From Bacteroidia bacterium (GTDB lineage: Bacteria; Bacteroidota; Bacteroidia; NS11-12g; UBA955), in assembly GCA_014376345.1 (NCBI GenBank), contig JACMRS010000003.1, forward strand, positions 1 through 24,662: a stretch of DNA of 24,662 nucleotides. The letters are read 5' to 3'. The translations under genes were made by a program, and so were the position numbers. Below are positions 14,883 through 21,394 of this stretch, in pieces. Position 1 is the first letter of the stretch. Each line of letters starts with the position of its first letter. The notes under the pieces are model-generated. The model was not told the DNA's origin, ran no database searches, and saw only the letters and a program-made list of their open reading frames with translations.

Positions 14883-16286
14883 TTAAATCAACTCAAGAAG
14901 CGCAACACTTTCAACATGGTGTGTGTGCGGAAACATATCTACTGGCTGTACTGCAGAAACGCGATAATGTTCCTTCATCATGGCAAGATCCCTGGCCTGA
15001 GTTGCCGGATTGCAACTTACGTAAACCACGCGTTTGGGTTTCAGTTCAATTATCTTAGCAACCACATCAGCATGCATGCCATCACGTGGCGGATCGGTAA
15101 TAATCACATCTGGTGCTCCATGGGTATTGACAAATTCGTCGTTTAGAACATCTTTCATATCACCGGCAAAAAAATGTGTGTGTGAAAGTCCGTTGCGTGA
15201 AGCATTTTCTTTAGCATCTTTTATTGCAGATTCAACATATTCTATACCTACAACTTTTCTTGCTTTTTTAGCTACAAATTGCGCTATAGTTCCTGTTCCG
15301 GTATAAAGGTCATAAACAAGTTCATTGCCTGTCAGTCCTGCAAAATCACGGGTGATTTCATAAAGTCGGAGTGCTTGTTCGCTGTTGGTTTGAAAGAAAG
15401 ACTGCGGTCTGATTTTAAAAGTCAGGTCTTCCATTTTTTCTTCCATATAACCTTTTCCCGACCAGGTTTGAACTTCAAAATCATTCCAGCTATCATTCTT
15501 TTTTTCATTGACAACATAACATAAAGAGGTGATCTCTTTAAATGAATCCTGGAGGTGGTTAAACAATAAATCAATTTTTTCGCGGTCTTCATGAAAAACT
15601 ATCAGAACGATTAGCCAGTCACCGAGGTTACTGCAGCGCATCATCACGTTTCTTAGGAAGCCTTGTTGACCGCGAATATCAAAATAATCCCAGTTTCTGC
15701 TTCTTGCAAAATCATTGATAGCAAGTCTGATACTGTTTGCAGGTTCAGGCATTAGCCAGCAGGTTTCTATTGGCATAACCTTATCAAAACGACCGGGTAC
15801 ATGGAAACCCAGAGCATCAATACCTTTAGGAGAATCTTTGTCAAATATTTCTTCCCAGGCTTTATTGCTGAAAGTAAATTCGAGTTTATTGCGGTAAAAT
15901 TGTTGCTTATCAGAACCTGCCACAGGCAGGTGTTTTTCAACTTCAACTTTACCGATTCTTTCAAGTGCATCTTTTACTTGTTGCTGCTTCATTTCAAGCT
16001 GCGACTCATAATTAAGATGCTGCCATTTGCAACCACCGCAAACACCGAAATGCTGACAAAAAGGTGTTACGCGAAGGGAAGAGGGAGTTATCAGATTTGT
16101 TATTTTAGCTTCGTAATAACTTTTCTTTTCGAAGGTAGTTTGTATGTCTGCCACATCACCCGGAGCAGCAAAAGGAATGAAAATCACTTTGTCATCAACA
16201 CGTGCAATACATTTGCCTTCGGCAGCAGTATTGGCCACGATAATATTTTCAAATGCAAGGGTTTTGCGGGGTTTGTGTCTTCTCAA
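14883..16286 (-). CDS. rlmD: 23S rRNA (uracil-5-)-methyltransferase, RlmD/RumA type
   Basis: This 467-residue SAM-dependent enzyme methylates a uridine at C5 in 23S rRNA. An N-terminal TRAM domain (about 10-65, with AEGKCIARVDDKVIFIPFAAPGD) is followed by an iron-sulfur site with Cys77, Cys83, Cys86 (CxxxxxCGGC) and Cys176. The methyltransferase fold shows QTN at 299-301, the SAM loop DLYTGTGTIAQ from 326, TDPPRDGMH at about 398-405, the nucleophile Cys425 in VSCNP and Glu459 near the C-terminus. Length and cluster fit RlmD; a paralogue such as RlmC is possible because the family is hard to split without alignment. The start is TTG at 16286: no in-frame ATG lies nearby, and an in-frame TAA lies just upstream. 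A -7 element is at 16313-16306. Confidence 0.9.
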   Translation of the reverse strand: MRRHKPRKTLAFENIIVANTAAEGKCIARVDDKVIFIPFAAPGDVADIQTTFEKKSYYEAKITNLITPSSLRVTPFCQHFGVCGGCKWQHLNYESQLEMKQQQVKDALERIGKVEVEKHLPVAGSDKQQFYRNKLEFTFSNKAWEEIFDKDSPKGIDALGFHVPGRFDKVMPIETCWLMPEPANSIRLAINDFARSRNWDYFDIRGQQGFLRNVMMRCSNLGDWLIVLIVFHEDREKIDLLFNHLQDSFKEITSLCYVVNEKKNDSWNDFEVQTWSGKGYMEEKMEDLTFKIRPQSFFQTNSEQALRLYEITRDFAGLTGNELVYDLYTGTGTIAQFVAKKARKVVGIEYVESAIKDAKENASRNGLSHTHFFAGDMKDVLNDEFVNTHGAPDVIITDPPRDGMHADVVAKIIELKPKRVVYVSCNPATQARDLAMMKEHYRVSAVQPVDMFPHTHHVESVALLELI

Positions 16287-16305
16287 AACTTAAATAAATT
16301 TAATG

Positions 16306-16313
16306 CAAAAGTA
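16306..16313 (-). promoter_or_regulatory. -7 promoter element of rlmD
   Basis: TACTTTTG on the minus strand matches TAnnTTTG and lies 19 bases before the TTG start. Confidence 0.5.
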
Positions 16314-16342
16314 AGAATAATAAAATGGAGGATTTTAAAGAG

Positions 16343-16377
16343 AATAATAAATTGAGCATTAATTTCAATTTATTATT
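16343..16377. repeat. perfect 13-bp inverted repeat upstream of rlmD
   Basis: Arms AATAATAAATTGA (16343-16355) and TCAATTTATTATT (16365-16377) pair perfectly around a 9-base loop. It is AT-rich, with no T-tract on either side, and lies about 30 bases upstream of the rlmD -7 element. It could be a regulator site, a processing hairpin or a decayed mobile-element end. Confidence 0.5.
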
Positions 16378-16544
16378 GAGGTATGTAATAAAGATTCATC
16401 AGTTCTAGCTTAGCCAAAAATGTATTTTGTATTATTGGAATACTGTTTACAGAATTTTATTGAATTTGACGAGTTATTGCAATGAAGATGGATTTCAATA
16501 ATAAATCACAAATCTAAAATCACAAATCTCTGATTATCTGCGTA

Positions 16545-16650
16545 GGAGATTCTTCACTTCATTTAGTGGTGAAGGAATACCTTCAACTAAATTACGCTCA
16601 AAATGACACAATCCAAAAATCTTAAATCTAAAATCACAAATCTAAAATTG
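16545..16650. repeat. intergenic repeat unit, copy 1
   Basis: GGAGATTCTTCACTT at the left, then a stem-loop at 16561-16592 (ATTTAGT/ACTAAAT and TGAAGG/CCTTCA, two-base bulge, AATA loop). Next come GCTCAAAATGAC and AAATCTAAAATC words. Copy 2 shows the same order. GATTCTTCACTxC...CAAAATGAC units are widespread in Bacteroidota intergenic DNA, as far as I recall. Confidence 0.55.
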
Positions 16651-16690
16651 AATCAGAAATCAAAAAATCAGAAATCAGAAATTCTTCAAA

Positions 16691-16793
16691 TGGGATTCTT
16701 CACTTTATTTCATTAATGTGGAATACCACAAAATGAAATTATGTTCAAAATGACCAAATCTAAAATCGCAAATCTTAAATCTAAAATCCGAAA
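16691..16793. repeat. intergenic repeat unit, copy 2
   Basis: TGGGATTCTTCACTT, then a stem-loop at 16707-16739 (ATTTCATT/AATGAAAT and TGTGG/CCACA, AATA loop), then TTCAAAATGAC and AAATCTAAAATC words ending at the neighbouring gene's stop. Loop and flanks agree with copy 1, while both stem arms differ in a complementary way. Confidence 0.55.
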
Positions 16794-17336
16794 TTATTTC
16801 AGAGCAATATATGAATTCAGAGTGGTATTAAAATCTGTAGCGTCTCTGTAGCCAACTTCCATGTAAACTTTTTCATCTGCATTTGGTTTAACCCAAATAA
16901 AAGTAGTTGGATAACCTCTGTTAGAACCCTTTGCAAGCCATGTTAATAGCTGTTGTTGGTTGTAAATTTTTCCGTTTATATTATAACTGCCATTATTTTC
17001 AGGATTGAATTTTACAGCTATACAATATTGGTTCATTTTTGCAATAATATCAGGATTTTCATAAGTGTCATGGTCCATTTTTTTGCACCAGCCACACCAG
17101 TCTGTATAAGTATCGATTACCAGAATTTTGCCTTGTTTTTTCGCTTTCGCAAATCCGTCATTAAAATTATACCACGCAATGGTGTCTGCTTTTACAATTT
17201 CATCTACAGGTGCTGCAACAGTTTCAGTTTTTGCTTTAGCTTTTTTCTTTTTTGGTTTTGGTCCGTTTGTAAAAGTGAAAGAAGCTGCAATAAGTGCGGT
17301 AATTATAAAAAGTGATTTGATATGAAGATTTCTCAT
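16794..17336 (-). CDS. secreted thioredoxin-fold protein with WCGWC motif
   Basis: I start it at the ATG at 17336, giving 180 residues. A longer frame to a GTG at 17366 overlaps a -7 element and would put ten extra residues before a good signal peptide. From the ATG: signal peptide (MRNLHIKSLFIITALIAASF), a Lys-rich linker (KPKKKKAKAK, about 28-36), then the thioredoxin fold with TDWCGWCKKM (C81, C84) and GYPTTFIWV carrying the cis-proline (P143). The WCGWCK variant is typical of thioredoxin_7 or DsbD-gamma-like periplasmic reductases rather than of general thioredoxin. It may keep exported proteins reduced or serve as a disulfide carrier. The partner is not encoded next to it. It may complement the damaged TlpA-like gene at 9.2-10.6 kb, but that is speculation. 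Confidence 0.82.
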   Translation of the reverse strand: MRNLHIKSLFIITALIAASFTFTNGPKPKKKKAKAKTETVAAPVDEIVKADTIAWYNFNDGFAKAKKQGKILVIDTYTDWCGWCKKMDHDTYENPDIIAKMNQYCIAVKFNPENNGSYNINGKIYNQQQLLTWLAKGSNRGYPTTFIWVKPNADEKVYMEVGYRDATDFNTTLNSYIALK

Positions 17337-17354
17337 TAATTTTTCTTTAATATT

Positions 17355-17362
17355 CAAATATA
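17355..17362 (-). promoter_or_regulatory. -7 promoter element of the WCGWC protein gene
   Basis: TATATTTG on the minus strand, 18 bases before the ATG at 17336. Its position inside the longer open frame decides the start. The nearest TTG upstream is 25 bases away, which is too far for a standard -33. Confidence 0.45.
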
Positions 17363-17427
17363 GCACATTTTTTTTTCAGTGAAAAATCAAATCTGTAAAT
17401 ATTGGTCACAGCCGTGTAAATATTCGT

Positions 17428-17435
17428 TATTTTTG
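17428..17435 (+). promoter_or_regulatory. -7 promoter element of hflX
   Basis: TATTTTTG matches TAnnTTTG and lies 26 bases before the TTG start of hflX. A TTG 23 bases upstream is slightly farther than the usual -33 distance. Confidence 0.45.
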
Positions 17436-17461
17436 CAATACACTTAATAAATAGAAATTTA

Positions 17462-18613
17462 TTGAAACCCGAATTTTATACTAACGCAAAAAAGACCGAG
17501 ACAGCCGTGCTTGTCGGCATCATTTATAAGCTTCAGTCAAAGAACAAAACCTCCGAATATCTCGATGAGCTTGAAGCGCTTGTAACAACCGCCGGTGCTG
17601 AGACAAAAGGCCGTTTTGTGCAGACACTCGAATATCCCAACCCAAGGACTTTTTTAGGTGAGGGAAAGCTGGCAGAACTTGCAGAGTTTGTGAAATTTCA
17701 TGAAATTGATATGGTGGTTTTTGATGATGAGTTATCACCTTCACAAATCAGGAATCTTGAAAAAGAATTAAAGGAAGTCAAGATTATTGACAGAAGTACA
17801 TTAATACTTGATATTTTCGCAAGAAACGCCCGTACTGCTCAGGCTAAAACTCAGGTTGAGCTTGCTCAAAATCAGTATTTATTACCAAGACTAACCAATA
17901 TGTGGACCCACTTAAGCAAGCAAAAAGGGGGTATCGGAATGAAAGGTCCGGGTGAAACAGAAATTGAAACTGACAGAAGGATAATACGTGAGAATATTAC
18001 TAAACTAAAAGAAAGATTAGCGATAATTGAAAGACAGGGTGTTGTGCAAAGACAAGCCCGTACTGATAAAAAAAGAGTTGCATTAGTTGGTTATACCAAC
18101 GTCGGAAAATCTACAATTATGAATGCTTTGAGTAATGCAGGTGTTCATGCTGAAAATAAGCTTTTTGCTACCCTCGATTCAACAGTTCGCAAAGTTGTTT
18201 TTGAAGATCCGGATTCTCCGGGTGCATATATTCCTTATCTTTTATCCGATACGGTTGGTTTTATCCGTAAACTTCCGACACTTTTAGTTGAGAGTTTCAA
18301 ATCCACTTTAGCAGAAACAATAGAGGCTGATGTTTTGGTGCATGTTGTAGATATTTCTCATCCTGAATTTGAAAGTCAGATGGAAGTTGTTAAGCAAACA
18401 TTGTATGACATTGGTGCGCGTGAAAAGCCCGTTCTGCTTGTGTTTAATAAGATTGATGCTTATAAACCCGCTGATGATTCAGAGGCATTTTCTTTAGAAG
18501 AACTTGAAAACAGCTGGGTAGCAAAAGAGAATAATCCGGTGGTGTTTATGTCTGCTCAGGAAAAAGTTAATATGGAGGGCTTGAAAAAGGCGCTGATTGA
18601 ACTACTCCGTTAG
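17462..18613 (+). CDS. hflX: ribosome-associated GTPase HflX
   Basis: This 383-residue GTPase binds the 50S subunit and splits stalled or hibernating ribosomes under stress. The N-terminal HflX domain shows GRFVQTLEYPNPRTFLGEGKLAEL (about 55-78) and FDDELSPSQIRNLEKEL. The helical linker contains the signature GGIGMKGPGETEIETDRR (about 156-173). The G domain follows, with G1 GYTNVGKST at 210-218, G3 DTVGF near 268, and G4 NKID near 331. The length is close to that of compact HflX proteins. The start is TTG: it follows a -7 element at a normal distance, no ATG occurs in frame before the conserved region, and the N-terminus aligns with what I expect of the family. A weak hairpin follows the stop. 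Confidence 0.95.
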   Translation: MKPEFYTNAKKTETAVLVGIIYKLQSKNKTSEYLDELEALVTTAGAETKGRFVQTLEYPNPRTFLGEGKLAELAEFVKFHEIDMVVFDDELSPSQIRNLEKELKEVKIIDRSTLILDIFARNARTAQAKTQVELAQNQYLLPRLTNMWTHLSKQKGGIGMKGPGETEIETDRRIIRENITKLKERLAIIERQGVVQRQARTDKKRVALVGYTNVGKSTIMNALSNAGVHAENKLFATLDSTVRKVVFEDPDSPGAYIPYLLSDTVGFIRKLPTLLVESFKSTLAETIEADVLVHVVDISHPEFESQMEVVKQTLYDIGAREKPVLLVFNKIDAYKPADDSEAFSLEELENSWVAKENNPVVFMSAQEKVNMEGLKKALIELLR

Positions 18614-18631
18614 TTTCTATACAAAACAGGG

Positions 18632-18655
18632 GGTGTGCTCATTTTATTGTACACC
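18632..18655 (+). terminator. weak terminator-like hairpin after hflX
   Basis: GGTGTGC (18632-18638) pairs with GTACACC (18649-18655), with one G-T pair and a 10-base loop, 18 bases after the stop. It is followed by ATTTAAATTT rather than a solid T-tract. Confidence 0.35.
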
Positions 18656-18800
18656 ATTTAAATTTACGTAACTCGCTGAAAATTAACAATTTAGTAACAT
18701 GCTCAAAATCAGCATACTGACATTTTTGTGAATAAGCCATGTTTCCCGAAAAGCGCATGAACACTGATGTTGGTGAATACTCTCTTATTTTGCATTTGTT

Positions 18801-20006
18801 ATGCAACACACAGACAGCTGGCTGCCGCTTATAAAACAATTCAATCCTTTATGGGTTGAACTGGATGCGCGCATAGCTAAATTTGAAAAGCTGCTGAAAA
18901 GGCTTCCACTTGCTGAAACCCGAAAACTTAAGCTGATACAGGAAACAGCTAAAGAAAAATCAGGCTATTTTGCTTGTGCAGTTAATAATAATATTGATTT
19001 ATTGTTACTGGCAGAGTTTTTTGAAACTAAAAAGTCAAGGAATATTTTGTTGGGAAGAGAGACAGAGCGTTTTCAGAAAATTTTCGGATGCTACAGCATG
19101 TATTCTAAATCTGGTTTGAAAGACGTGTATTCAAGCTTTGATATTAATGAAAATGCACCACAAGCGATTTCTTCTTTTGATTTGTTTAGTGCAGTAACAC
19201 CATTAAAAACTGACAATGCTTTACCCCTTGATATTTCATTAAAACTTGAAGATATTGAGAATTTTATTTCAGCTCAAAGCAATATGTCTTTTATGTTAAA
19301 AGGACATATCATTGCTTGGGAGATTTATAATATAAAAAGTGGATTTGAAAATAACCGCGAAGCATTACATTATATCAATTTTTGTATTGATGCAATGGAT
19401 ATTAAATGCTATAAACTTTTAAACTTTGAAAAAGGTGTTACCACCCTGTCAAATGAAAAATGTGGTATGAAGCAATGGCTTGAAGAATTCATAAAAATCT
19501 GGGATCAGGAATTAACTGAAAAAACAGCTTTTCTTAAAGAACTTTTCAGACTAGATACCGGGTTTCATAATTTTGTTCCGATGCAGAAAACCGTTAGTAA
19601 CTATTTGTTTGATACTGGTTTTGACACCCCGCTTCACAACCTTAAAGTAAATGAAACAGAGCAAAAACTTTTAAGGGTTGCTCTGAAAAACGGTACTTTA
19701 ATGCATACTGATATTGCAAAGCTTTTTAATTTAGGTAAGCAGTCAGAAGAGGCAAGAGAATTTCTCGAAAGCGGTTATTTAATACCGGTAATAAATGCTG
19801 AAGGCGAGCAGGTTTGGGTAATCCGCGCGGGCAATACTGAGCCACACAGATTGAAAAAATTTGAAAGAATGCCGGTTAATAGTCTTAAAGCTGTGCCATT
19901 TGTTGTTAATGATTATGAATCCACAGAAGGTTTTGCTGCAGTAAACGAACAGGCCACAATACTTCCCGTTAAAGAAGTAAAGACCCGTAAAGCATTTTTT
20001 GGATAA
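18801..20006 (+). CDS. uncharacterised 401-residue protein with a possible C-terminal winged helix
   Basis: I do not recognise this gene. It is an intact, soluble, mostly helical protein without a signal peptide or membrane segments. The N-terminal 100 residues are rich in charged helices (LDARIAKFEKLLKRLPLAETRKLKL). A central segment (about 145-260) also looks all-helical, with LSNEKCGMKQWLEEFIKIWDQEL. Residues of about 285-345 resemble a winged helix: TEQKLLRVALKNG, then HTDIAKLFNLGKQSEEAREFLESGYL, then a VINAEGEQVWVI hairpin. The last 50 residues look extended and basic at the end. The ATG follows a TATTTTG-like -7 by a short leader. It is convergent with the DUF2795 gene, with five bases between stops. 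Base composition is like its neighbours, so I see no sign of transfer. Confidence 0.75.
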   Translation: MQHTDSWLPLIKQFNPLWVELDARIAKFEKLLKRLPLAETRKLKLIQETAKEKSGYFACAVNNNIDLLLLAEFFETKKSRNILLGRETERFQKIFGCYSMYSKSGLKDVYSSFDINENAPQAISSFDLFSAVTPLKTDNALPLDISLKLEDIENFISAQSNMSFMLKGHIIAWEIYNIKSGFENNREALHYINFCIDAMDIKCYKLLNFEKGVTTLSNEKCGMKQWLEEFIKIWDQELTEKTAFLKELFRLDTGFHNFVPMQKTVSNYLFDTGFDTPLHNLKVNETEQKLLRVALKNGTLMHTDIAKLFNLGKQSEEAREFLESGYLIPVINAEGEQVWVIRAGNTEPHRLKKFERMPVNSLKAVPFVVNDYESTEGFAAVNEQATILPVKEVKTRKAFFG

Positions 20007-20011
20007 GCAGT

Positions 20012-20233
20012 TTAGTGCTCGTCCTCGTTAAAGAAATAGTCTTCGTCTGTAGGATAATCCGACCAGATCTCTTCAATACTTTCAAAAGGTTCGCCGTCGT
20101 CCTCAAGTTCCTGTAAATTTTCAACTACTTCAAGCGGTGCTCCGGAACGGATTCCGTAATCAATAAGCTCATCTTTGGTTGCAGGCCAAGGCGCATCGTC
20201 CAGATATGATACTAATTCTAATGTCCAATACAT
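20012..20233 (-). CDS. DUF2795 family protein
   Basis: This 73-residue acidic protein has the DUF2795 core DAPWPATKDELIDYGIRSGAPLEVVENLQEL at about residues 12-43. It ends in a strongly acidic tail (about 45-73, many D and E with F and Y). Members in Bacteroidota are this short and have no established role; the fold is predicted to be a small helical bundle, possibly nucleic-acid or protein binding. It stands alone on the minus strand, about 57 bases upstream of the alpha/beta hydrolase stop-start region, and meets the 401-residue gene tail to tail. Confidence 0.8.
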   Translation of the reverse strand: MYWTLELVSYLDDAPWPATKDELIDYGIRSGAPLEVVENLQELEDDGEPFESIEEIWSDYPTDEDYFFNEDEH

Positions 20234-20290
20234 ATTATTTTTTTTAAACTTTCCGCGAAAATATAAAAAAAGAACTGACTAATTTCAATT

Positions 20291-21064
20291 TTATTTTAAT
20301 TGTGATAAAAATACTGTCAAAACTTTAATAAAACCCTCCGGATTGTCAGCATTTACCCAATGTCCCGCGTTATCCACAACTTCAAAAGCAGCTTTTGGAA
20401 AATATTTAAGAATTTCAACCTCGTCGTATTCAGAAATGTAAGCCGATCTGCTTCCTTTTATAAATAGAGTCGGTTTTTCAAATGTTTCCCTGAATGTAAG
20501 TCCGCCAATTATTTCTTCATAACCGTTCCTGATTCCTTTAAGATTGGATTTTACTTTGAATCCACCTTCTTCATCTCTTTCAATGTTTTTAGCAAGAAAT
20601 AGTCTGACACCCAAATCATTTTCATAAGGCATAAGAGCTTCATCAACTTCTTTTCTATTTGTAAGTTTGCTAAAATCAATTTCTTCAAATGCTTTAAAAT
20701 AACTAACATGTCCGGGTTTGTAAGTTTTTGGGGCAATATCAACTATTACCAGTGCTTTTGTTTTTTCAGGAAAATTATGAGCGAAAACCATTGCCGTTTT
20801 TCCTCCCATACTGTGTCCGATTATGACAGCTTCTTCAATTTTCAGTTCATTCAAAAGTTCTGATAAGTCTGAAGCCATTAAAGAGTAACTCATTTCATCA
20901 CTGTGAGGACTCTGCCCATGGTTTCTTGCGTCTACTGTATAGATAGTGTAACTATCTCCCATAGAACGTGCAATATTGTGCCAATTGTCTAACATTCCGA
21001 ATATTCCGTGTAGTATAAAGATGTTGACTGGTCCTTCTCCGTATTTTTTATAGTGAAGCTTCAT
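20291..21064 (-). CDS. alpha/beta hydrolase, YbfF-like esterase
   Basis: I start it at the ATG at 21064, giving 257 residues. A TTG at 21076 would add four residues. The order of motifs matches YbfF-type acyl esterases: oxyanion HGIFG at 19-23, VDARNHGQSPHS at about 44-55, nucleophile Ser85 in GHSMGG, and VDIAPKTY soon after. The catalytic His is in NAGHWVNADNPE near the C-terminus, with a cap domain between about 120 and 190. It lacks a signal peptide and is probably cytoplasmic, hydrolysing short-chain acyl or thioester compounds. It diverges from feoAB across a 108-base intergenic region that holds the feo palindrome. Confidence 0.85.
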   Translation of the reverse strand: MKLHYKKYGEGPVNIFILHGIFGMLDNWHNIARSMGDSYTIYTVDARNHGQSPHSDEMSYSLMASDLSELLNELKIEEAVIIGHSMGGKTAMVFAHNFPEKTKALVIVDIAPKTYKPGHVSYFKAFEEIDFSKLTNRKEVDEALMPYENDLGVRLFLAKNIERDEEGGFKVKSNLKGIRNGYEEIIGGLTFRETFEKPTLFIKGSRSAYISEYDEVEILKYFPKAAFEVVDNAGHWVNADNPEGFIKVLTVFLSQLK

Positions 21065-21141
21065 TATTAAGGGCAAATTTCGTTTAATTTGTCTTTGTAG
21101 GCAAACAAACTATAAAACAATTGCTCTGGGATTTTTTTCTT

Positions 21142-21160
21142 ATTTAGAAATATTCTAAAT
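21142..21160. promoter_or_regulatory. 19-bp palindrome upstream of feoAB, candidate metal-responsive operator
   Basis: ATTTAGAA (21142-21149), ATA, TTCTAAAT (21153-21160): eight-base arms in perfect dyad symmetry, 12 bases before the feoA ATG and overlapping a weak -7-like TAAATTG. The size and AT-rich symmetry fit a Fur- or DtxR-class box controlling iron uptake. The regulator is not encoded here. Confidence 0.55.
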
Positions 21161-21172
21161 TGCGGCCTCTTA

Positions 21173-21394
21173 ATGCTTGCATCAGAACTTAATATTGGAG
21201 AACGCGCCGTTATATCAAAAGTAGGGGATGGTGCGCTTGCATTGAAGCTGATGGAAATGGGCTGTTATGAAGGTGAACAGATCAGAGTTAAATTTAAAGC
21301 TCCATTCGGAGACCCCATTGCTTTTGAAATATCCGGATACCATCTTGCTCTTAGGAAAGATGAAGCTCAATTACTTGAAGTAATATTAATTTAA
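21173..21394 (+). CDS. feoA: ferrous iron transport protein A (FeoA)
   Basis: This 73-residue SH3-like protein has the FeoA pattern: LNIGERAVISKVGDGALALKLMEMGCYEGEQIRVKFKAPFGDPIAFEISGYHLALRKDEAQLLEV. The GDP-[IV]-AFEI-x-GYxLALRKDEA block near residues 44-64 is characteristic. FeoA is a small cytoplasmic partner needed for Fe(II) uptake through FeoB, probably by contacting it or its G domain. It is a separate protein here, not fused to FeoB. The feoB start codon follows its TAA directly with no intervening base, and no feoC is visible. Confidence 0.92.
   Translation: MLASELNIGERAVISKVGDGALALKLMEMGCYEGEQIRVKFKAPFGDPIAFEISGYHLALRKDEAQLLEVILI

Larger units (their letters stand above)
16287..16793. 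other. 507-base intergenic spacer rich in simple and structured repeats
   Basis: No gene is visible. From left to right it holds the rlmD promoter, a perfect 13-bp inverted repeat (16343-16377), a stretch of plain AT-rich DNA (about 16380-16500), and then two diverged copies of a roughly 100-base unit (16545-16650 and 16691-16793). Each copy consists of GATTCTTCACTT, a hairpin, CAAAATGAC and a run of degenerate AAATCTAAAATC-type words. The second run continues up to the stop codon of the thioredoxin-fold gene. The stretches between and before the copies consist of the same AAATCxxAAATC words. Confidence 0.65.

Noticed and set aside
15801..16355. 184-codon plus-strand open frame
   Set aside because: It lies antisense to rlmD, whose motifs are complete. 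The translation is rich in F, I and C with no recognisable domain, typical of a shadow frame.
16500..16793. CRISPR array
   Set aside because: The AAATCTAAAATC words are irregular in length and spacing, with no unique spacers between constant repeats and no cas genes.
18801..20006. RteC-like conjugative-transposon regulator
   Set aside because: I considered it because of the all-helical character and phylum, but I see none of the RteC motifs and no conjugative genes nearby.
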